Assembly: GCA_017548075.1 (NCBI GenBank)
Contig: JAFYNL010000052.1
Coordinates: 1-64,000 of the forward strand
Direction of reading: 5' to 3'
DNA: 64,000 nt
DNA from: Bacteroidaceae bacterium
GTDB taxonomy: Bacteria; Bacteroidota; Bacteroidia; Bacteroidales; Bacteroidaceae
Below, piece after piece: positions 59,883 through 64,000 of the stretch. The translations under genes and the position numbers were made by a program. Numbering within the stretch: the stretch's first letter is position 1; each line of letters begins with the position of its first letter. Under the pieces are notes generated by a model that worked only from the letters and a program-made list of their open reading frames with translations, was not told the origin of the DNA and ran no database searches.

Positions 59883-61604
59883 TTATAACGCTTTTCCGTT
59901 ATTACACATTTCGATTGCCCGAAGGAAGTTTCCACCCATAATGAGTCGGATGTCTTCCTCAGAGAATTGACGACGAAGAAGGTGGCAAGTGAAGTTGATT
60001 ATCTCGGAAGCATCGGCAAGACCAGGTACTCCTCCGTCTCCGTCGAAGTCCGTCCCAAGCCCGACATGCTCGACTCCCATTATCTTGGCTGCATGGCAGA
60101 GATGCTCGACGGCATCGATAATCGAGGCTTGACCGTCGGTTCGAAGGAAACCATTGTAGGCAGTTATCTGCGCCACGCCATCGGCCTTTGCCAAAGCCCG
60201 CATTTGGTCGTCGGTAAGATTGCGAGGATGATCGCAAAGAGCGCGAGCCGAACTATGGCTGCAAACAATGGGAACTTTGCTGAGTTCGAGTGCGTCGTAG
60301 AAGCTCTTTTCTGATGCATGACTCATATCAACCAGGATTCCGAGCCGATTCATCTCAGCCACAACCTCTCTTCCGAAGTCGCTCAAGCCTCCGTGTTCAG
60401 CGTTTCCTTTTGCCGAATCGCAAATGTCGTTGTCGCCATTATGGCAGAGTGTCATATAAACTATGCCGCGTTTCTTGAAATATTCGAGTAGCGAAAGGTC
60501 TTTGCCGATTGCATAACCGTTCTCGATACCTCTGAGAATGGCTTTCTTTCCTTGTGCTTTGAGTCGTAAGATATCCTCTCTCGTTTCTGCAAAACCTACG
60601 CGGGCATTGTTCGCTTGCACAATTACGTCAATTTGCGTAAGCAGTTGATCCGCCTTTTCTGTAGCGGCTTTATAGGCTTCTGGCGTGCGTTCTCCTTGCG
60701 GAAGATATGCCACCATAATCGAAGCATCGAGCCGTCCTTCTTCCATCTTCGGCAGGTTGACGAGCACTTTATCAGAGCGTGTGCCAAACATCTGTATGTT
60801 CTCCTTGCTGTTATCTGTGAAGAACATTGGCGTATCGCAATGGCTATCTAATATTATAGATGTGTTGTGGATGTGTTTTGCCTGCGAGAAAGTCCTTGCT
60901 TCGCTAACGAGCCAACGGAAGACAGACATATGACTTTCGTCGTTATTCAGGATGAAACACTCAGGATGCCATTGAACGCCGAGCAACGACTTGTGTTCCG
61001 TACTCTCAACAGCCTCGATGATTCCGTCTGCGCTCCATGCTGAAACTTTCAGATGAGGTCCTGGATCGCTTACTGCTTGGTGGTGAAACGAGTTGACTGC
61101 CAGCGTTTGTTTGTTGCCGTAGGTGCTTTGAAGCAGGCTTCCTTCCTCGATGGTGACTGAGTGCGAGGTGGCATATCGGGGCATATCTTGCGAGTGCTTG
61201 AGTTTTGCTCCTTCGCCCTGAACATAGATGTCCTGATAAACCTTACCTCCAAGGGCTGCTGCCATAACCTGAATGCCTCGACAAATGCCTAGAATAGGGA
61301 TTTGACGATGGAAAGCTTCGCGAGCAAGGAAGAGCTCCGGCTCATCCCTTTTGGGACAAACACTATGCAGTTGTGGCAAAGGTTCTTCGCCCAAAAGAAG
61401 CGGATTGATGTCGCCTCCACCAGAAAAGACGATGCCGTCGAGGTCGTCGAGAAGGGCGAGAAGTGCCTCTTTATCGTAGTGAGGAGGAATGACAATAGGG
61501 GTTCCTCCGGCTTTGAGGACAGAGAGATAATAGCCTTCAGCCAGTTCGCAACCCTTTTCTCCGAAGTTGCCCGTAATGCCTATGAGTGGGCTATGGTGTT
61601 TCAT
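59883..61604 (-). CDS. Fusion of a gamma-glutamyl hydrolase (C26) and a membrane dipeptidase (M19)
   Basis: 573 aa without a signal peptide, so presumably cytosolic. Residues 1-235 are a class I glutamine-amidotransferase-like peptidase C26 (PuuD type) with nucleophile Cys in ILGICRGIQ near 103 and the His-Glu pair in GVQWHPE near 211. Residues 245-570 are an M19 zinc dipeptidase: SHCDTP (HxD), RGIENG, TLCHNGDN, MSHAS, CSHSS and LGTDFDGDGG. Both active sites look complete. The fusion suggests stepwise cleavage of gamma-glutamyl peptides to amino acids. It is coupled to the Lrp-type regulator by an ATGA overlap, consistent with amino-acid-responsive control. Confidence 0.9.
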   Translation of the reverse strand: MKHHSPLIGITGNFGEKGCELAEGYYLSVLKAGGTPIVIPPHYDKEALLALLDDLDGIVFSGGGDINPLLLGEEPLPQLHSVCPKRDEPELFLAREAFHRQIPILGICRGIQVMAAALGGKVYQDIYVQGEGAKLKHSQDMPRYATSHSVTIEEGSLLQSTYGNKQTLAVNSFHHQAVSDPGPHLKVSAWSADGIIEAVESTEHKSLLGVQWHPECFILNNDESHMSVFRWLVSEARTFSQAKHIHNTSIILDSHCDTPMFFTDNSKENIQMFGTRSDKVLVNLPKMEEGRLDASIMVAYLPQGERTPEAYKAATEKADQLLTQIDVIVQANNARVGFAETREDILRLKAQGKKAILRGIENGYAIGKDLSLLEYFKKRGIVYMTLCHNGDNDICDSAKGNAEHGGLSDFGREVVAEMNRLGILVDMSHASEKSFYDALELSKVPIVCSHSSARALCDHPRNLTDDQMRALAKADGVAQITAYNGFLRTDGQASIIDAVEHLCHAAKIMGVEHVGLGTDFDGDGGVPGLADASEIINFTCHLLRRQFSEEDIRLIMGGNFLRAIEMCNNGKAL

Positions 61605-62098
61605 GCTTCTTCGAGAGCGGTTGGTTTTGTTTCTGCATGCTGAGCTCCGATGGGAACTTCCTTCTTGATGCTCTGCTTGAGTGAGATGAGAGTCTCAGTC
61701 GAAACTACTCCGTCAATCTCCTGCAAACGGTCGTTCAGCAAGGTCATAAGGTGCGCATTGTCTTTTGCGTAGAGTTTGATGAGCATTGTGTACGGGCCAG
61801 TTGTAAAGTGACATTCCACAATTTCGGGAATCTTCTCGAACTCTTCCACTACCTTTTTATATAAAGAACCCCTTTCGAGGGTGATGCCCACATAGGTGCA
61901 AGTGTTATAGCCCAAACAAACTGGGTCCACATGGAAGCCGCTACCTACGATCACGCCTGCATCTACGAGGTGTTGAACACGCTGATGAACGGCTGCTCTA
62001 CTAACGCCGCAAGCTTCTGCTACCTCTTTGAAGGGAATGCGAGCGTTGCAGGAAATCATCTCAAGAATCTTTTTGTCTAATTCGTCTACTTTAACCAT
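61601..62098 (-). CDS. Lrp/AsnC-family transcription regulator
   Basis: 165 aa from the ATG at 62098 (MVKVDELDKKILEMI). The N-terminal helix-turn-helix (about 5-55, VAEACGVSRAAVHQRVQHL) is followed by the RAM effector domain (about 65-145). Such regulators respond to amino acids. It heads a five-gene operon ending with dusB and is translationally coupled to the C26-M19 peptidase, so it may sense the amino acids that enzyme releases. Three ATGCA-centred sites lie near its promoter and might be operators. Confidence 0.93.
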   Translation of the reverse strand: MVKVDELDKKILEMISCNARIPFKEVAEACGVSRAAVHQRVQHLVDAGVIVGSGFHVDPVCLGYNTCTYVGITLERGSLYKKVVEEFEKIPEIVECHFTTGPYTMLIKLYAKDNAHLMTLLNDRLQEIDGVVSTETLISLKQSIKKEVPIGAQHAETKPTALEEA

Positions 62099-62130
62099 AA
62101 TAATTGTCGTTTTATGTTGATAATTTGTTA

Positions 62131-62161
62131 GCAAAAGTAGTGATTTTTCTTCATAATGCAA
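62131..62161 (-). promoter_or_regulatory. Promoter of the lrp-to-dusB operon
   Basis: The minus strand has ATTG, a 19-bp spacer, and TACTTTTG (+ strand 62131-62138), 33 bp before the Lrp ATG. ATGCA occurs at 62155, 62209 and 62220. Confidence 0.6.
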
Positions 62162-62286
62162 TGAAAAAGGACGAGAATTTGCCGAAAATGGTGCTTTTTT
62201 CTTGCAAAATGCAATCTTGATGCATAATTATTAAGAGGAAACGAAGTTTTTGAGGAAAAGACTTCAAATGTGTGGAGAGAAAAGTT

Positions 62287-62396
62287 AACGTGGTTAAAAG
62301 TCAAACGTAACACGTTAACTTCGCCAACTTAACAGGTTAAGATTGCAATCGTAACACGTTAACTTTGCAAACGTAACTGGGGTCGTTTCCGGACTA
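62287..62396. repeat. 22-bp-period array F (5 units)
   Basis: The units start at 62287, 62309, 62331, 62353 and 62375, exactly 22 bp apart. Unit order matches array E: CTTCGCCAACTT, then GATTGCAATCGT, then CTTTGCAAACGT, then the closing AACTGGGGTCG. The last unit carries the xerD TAG stop (62394-62396). The rest of the gap 62099-62286 holds the Lrp promoter. Confidence 0.9.
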
Positions 62397-63332
62397 CTCT
62401 GCCTGACCCTTGATATTTCTTGGGTGATGCTCCAAGATTTCCTTTCGCAAGTGGCTCTTGTCGATGTGCATATAAATCTCCGTAGTGCCGATGTCTTCGT
62501 GGCCGAGCATGGCTTGGATGGCTCGCAGATTTGCTCCTCCTTCCAAGAGTTGCGTGGCAAAACTGTGACGGAAAGTGTGCGGACTGATGTTTTTCTTGAT
62601 TCCCGCTTTCTCTGCATATTCCTTAATATATACAAAGAGGGATATTCTGCTGAGGTGTTTCCCTCGTCGAAGCGAGATGAAGACAAAGTCTTCTTCGCCA
62701 GGTTTAACATCGATTCCTTGTCGAACGACGAACCAATTCCGCAGACATTTTATGGCTGAATCGCCGATTGGCACAAGTCTTTCCTTCCTTCCTTTTCCAT
62801 GAACGCGAATGTAACCCTCTTCAAGATAGAGTTCGCTCAACTTCAAACCGACCAACTCGCTGATTCTCAGGCCGCAACTGAACAGGACTTCTATGATGGC
62901 GAGGTCGCGAATGCCTTCAGGTTTGCTCAGGTCGATGGCGGCTTCAATCTCGTCAATCTCGTTCAGACTCAACACTTCTGGCAGATGTTTACCTATTTTC
63001 GGACTCTCGAGGAGTTCAGTAGGATCGGTCTCAATCTCTTTCTCGAGAGTCAGGAAACGATAGAAAGAACGCACTCCACTCAGGATTCGAGCTACAGAAC
63101 GAGGTCCCACACCAAGCTCCTGCAAAGCCTTTGCGAATTGGTCCAACTGCTCGAGAGTGACCTTTCGAAAGTCGATTCCCTCGTCCGAATAGTAGTTGAT
63201 GAGCTTCTGCAGGTCTTTCAGATAGGCATCGAGCGTGTTCGCAGTATACGACCTCTCGAGTCGCAAATATTGGAAGTAGCGGCGAAGAATGTCGTTGCCA
63301 ATAGTGTTGGTATTTGTTAGTTCGTAGTGCAA
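62394..63332 (-). CDS. xerD: Site-specific tyrosine recombinase XerD
   Basis: 312 aa, close to the usual length. The N-terminal SAM-like DNA-binding domain (12-100) is followed by the catalytic domain with R156 (SCGLRISEL), K180, H252 and R255 (HTFRH), H278 (LGHEDIGTT) and nucleophile Y287. With XerC it resolves chromosome dimers at dif. No ATG lies near the start; the frame opens at TTG (63332), which I take as the start with some doubt. It is divergent from aroQ, and its stop lies inside array F. Confidence 0.93.
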   Translation of the reverse strand: MHYELTNTNTIGNDILRRYFQYLRLERSYTANTLDAYLKDLQKLINYYSDEGIDFRKVTLEQLDQFAKALQELGVGPRSVARILSGVRSFYRFLTLEKEIETDPTELLESPKIGKHLPEVLSLNEIDEIEAAIDLSKPEGIRDLAIIEVLFSCGLRISELVGLKLSELYLEEGYIRVHGKGRKERLVPIGDSAIKCLRNWFVVRQGIDVKPGEEDFVFISLRRGKHLSRISLFVYIKEYAEKAGIKKNISPHTFRHSFATQLLEGGANLRAIQAMLGHEDIGTTEIYMHIDKSHLRKEILEHHPRNIKGQAE

Positions 63333-63366
63333 AATCTCTTTTTTAACGTTATTTATATGTGTTCTT

Positions 63367-63399
63367 CTTGTTTCTTGCGACGAAAATTTATTATCTTTG
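63367..63399 (+). promoter_or_regulatory. Probable aroQ promoter
   Basis: CTTG at 63367-63370, a 21-bp spacer, and TATCTTTG at 63392-63399, 44 bp before the aroQ ATG. The -33 is a partial match. Confidence 0.5.
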
Positions 63400-63443
63400 T
63401 AGCAGAAACTAAGACTTTTCGACTACAAAAATACAACTTTATT

Positions 63444-63884
63444 ATGAGAATCCAAATTATTAACGGCCCAAATCTTAACCTTTTGGGCATTCGCGAGCCT
63501 GAAATTTATGGCAAACGAGCTTGGGAAGACTACCTGAAGGAACTGCGTGCACGCTTCCCCAAAGTGCGTATCGACTACTATCAGAGCAACTTGGAAGGCG
63601 AACTCATCAACAAGATTCATGAGGTTGGCTTCGACCGTGACGGCATCGTTCTCAATGCTGGAGCCTACACTCACACAAGTATCGCCATCCTCGATGCCTT
63701 GAAGAGTGTGAGCACTCCTACAGTTGAAGTGCACATCAGCAACGTCTATCAGCGCGAAGAATTCCGCCGTCGTTCTATCATTAGCCCAGGTTGTGTAGGC
63801 TTCGTAGGCGGCTTCGGACTCGACAGCTACCGCCTTGCCATCGAGGCTTTGATAGATAACACAACTCAGGCAAAAGCCGAGTAA
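63444..63884 (+). CDS. aroQ: Type II 3-dehydroquinate dehydratase
   Basis: 146 aa, the normal length. It dehydrates 3-dehydroquinate to 3-dehydroshikimate. The motifs are IINGPNLNLLGIREPEIYG (5-23, with the catalytic Tyr on the flexible lid), LNAGAYTHTSIAI near 73 and VEVHISNVYQREEFRR near 95. The ATG at 63444 fits the family start; the longer frame from 63327 is not supported. The next gene starts immediately after its stop. Confidence 0.97.
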   Translation: MRIQIINGPNLNLLGIREPEIYGKRAWEDYLKELRARFPKVRIDYYQSNLEGELINKIHEVGFDRDGIVLNAGAYTHTSIAILDALKSVSTPTVEVHISNVYQREEFRRRSIISPGCVGFVGGFGLDSYRLAIEALIDNTTQAKAE

Positions 63885-64000
63885 ATGACACTCGACGAGT
63901 ATATCCTTCAGCATATCGATGCTGAGGGCGACTATTTGCATGCTCTTTGGCGCGATACACAATTGCGTCTCTCTTACGGACAGATGGCTAGCGGTCATCT
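63885..64000 (+). CDS. O-methyltransferase-family protein (N-terminal part, runs off the right edge)
   Basis: The ATG follows the aroQ stop with no gap, and the frame is open to the window end. The 38 visible residues (MTLDEYILQHIDAEGDYLHA and so on to QMASGHL) match the N-terminal helices of the Bacteroidales class I SAM-dependent O-methyltransferases that follow aroQ. The SAM-binding motif is beyond the edge, so the call rests on the start and context. Confidence 0.6.
   Translation, partial: MTLDEYILQHIDAEGDYLHALWRDTQLRLSYGQMASGH

Overview
The window looks like chromosomal DNA of a Bacteroidales bacterium, most likely Prevotellaceae. The reasons are Bacteroidetes-type promoters (TTTG, 19-20 bp, TAnnTTTG) in front of many genes, A-rich leaders with almost no Shine-Dalgarno sites, very large secreted proteins ending in a type IX-like C-terminal tail, the porW-porX pair, and a housekeeping set (mutS, lgt, ychF, aroA, tsaE, dusB, xerD, aroQ) of Bacteroidales type. 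Genus-level assignment is inference.

Layout. 1-13 kb is a glycan-degradation region: a partial esterase; an operon of GH78 rhamnosidase, a WYL-family-like regulator that lacks the WYL domain, a GH2 enzyme and a DUF1080 lipoprotein; a CotH/beta-helix surface protein; then a GH51 arabinofuranosidase coupled to a bile-acid/sodium-symporter-family transporter. 13-24.5 kb is mostly core: mutS, a C_GCAxxG_C_C protein, a second GH78, a helix-hairpin-helix outer-membrane protein, lgt, an S23 four-helix-bundle protein between telomere-like repeats, ychF and a RidA/FkbO-like protein. 24.9-34.7 kb holds three cassettes, each a large secreted protein with a near-identical C-terminal tail followed by a 57-60 aa protein ending in WDNEW or WDEEW. 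34.8-45.5 kb is a minus-strand operon of a GH115 alpha-glucuronidase and a 2261 aa dockerin-bearing surface protein.

46-50.5 kb encodes a HAD phosphatase and three envelope proteins. 50.5-57.3 kb runs tRNA-Pro, aroA, a small membrane protein, porW, porX and tsaE. On the minus strand, an Lrp/AsnC regulator, a C26-M19 fusion peptidase, glutaminyl cyclase, sufE and dusB form one tightly packed operon (62.1 to 57.4 kb). xerD, aroQ and a partial O-methyltransferase close the window.

How the parts fit. PorW/PorX (secretion), glutaminyl cyclase (N-terminal Gln capping after signal-peptide cleavage), Lgt (lipoprotein lipidation) and the C-terminally tailed cargo belong to one envelope-export theme. 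The most unusual structures are (i) the paired small W-D-x-E-W proteins and (ii) six intergenic arrays built on an exact 22-bp period, whose units recur in the same order at distant loci and all point the same way.
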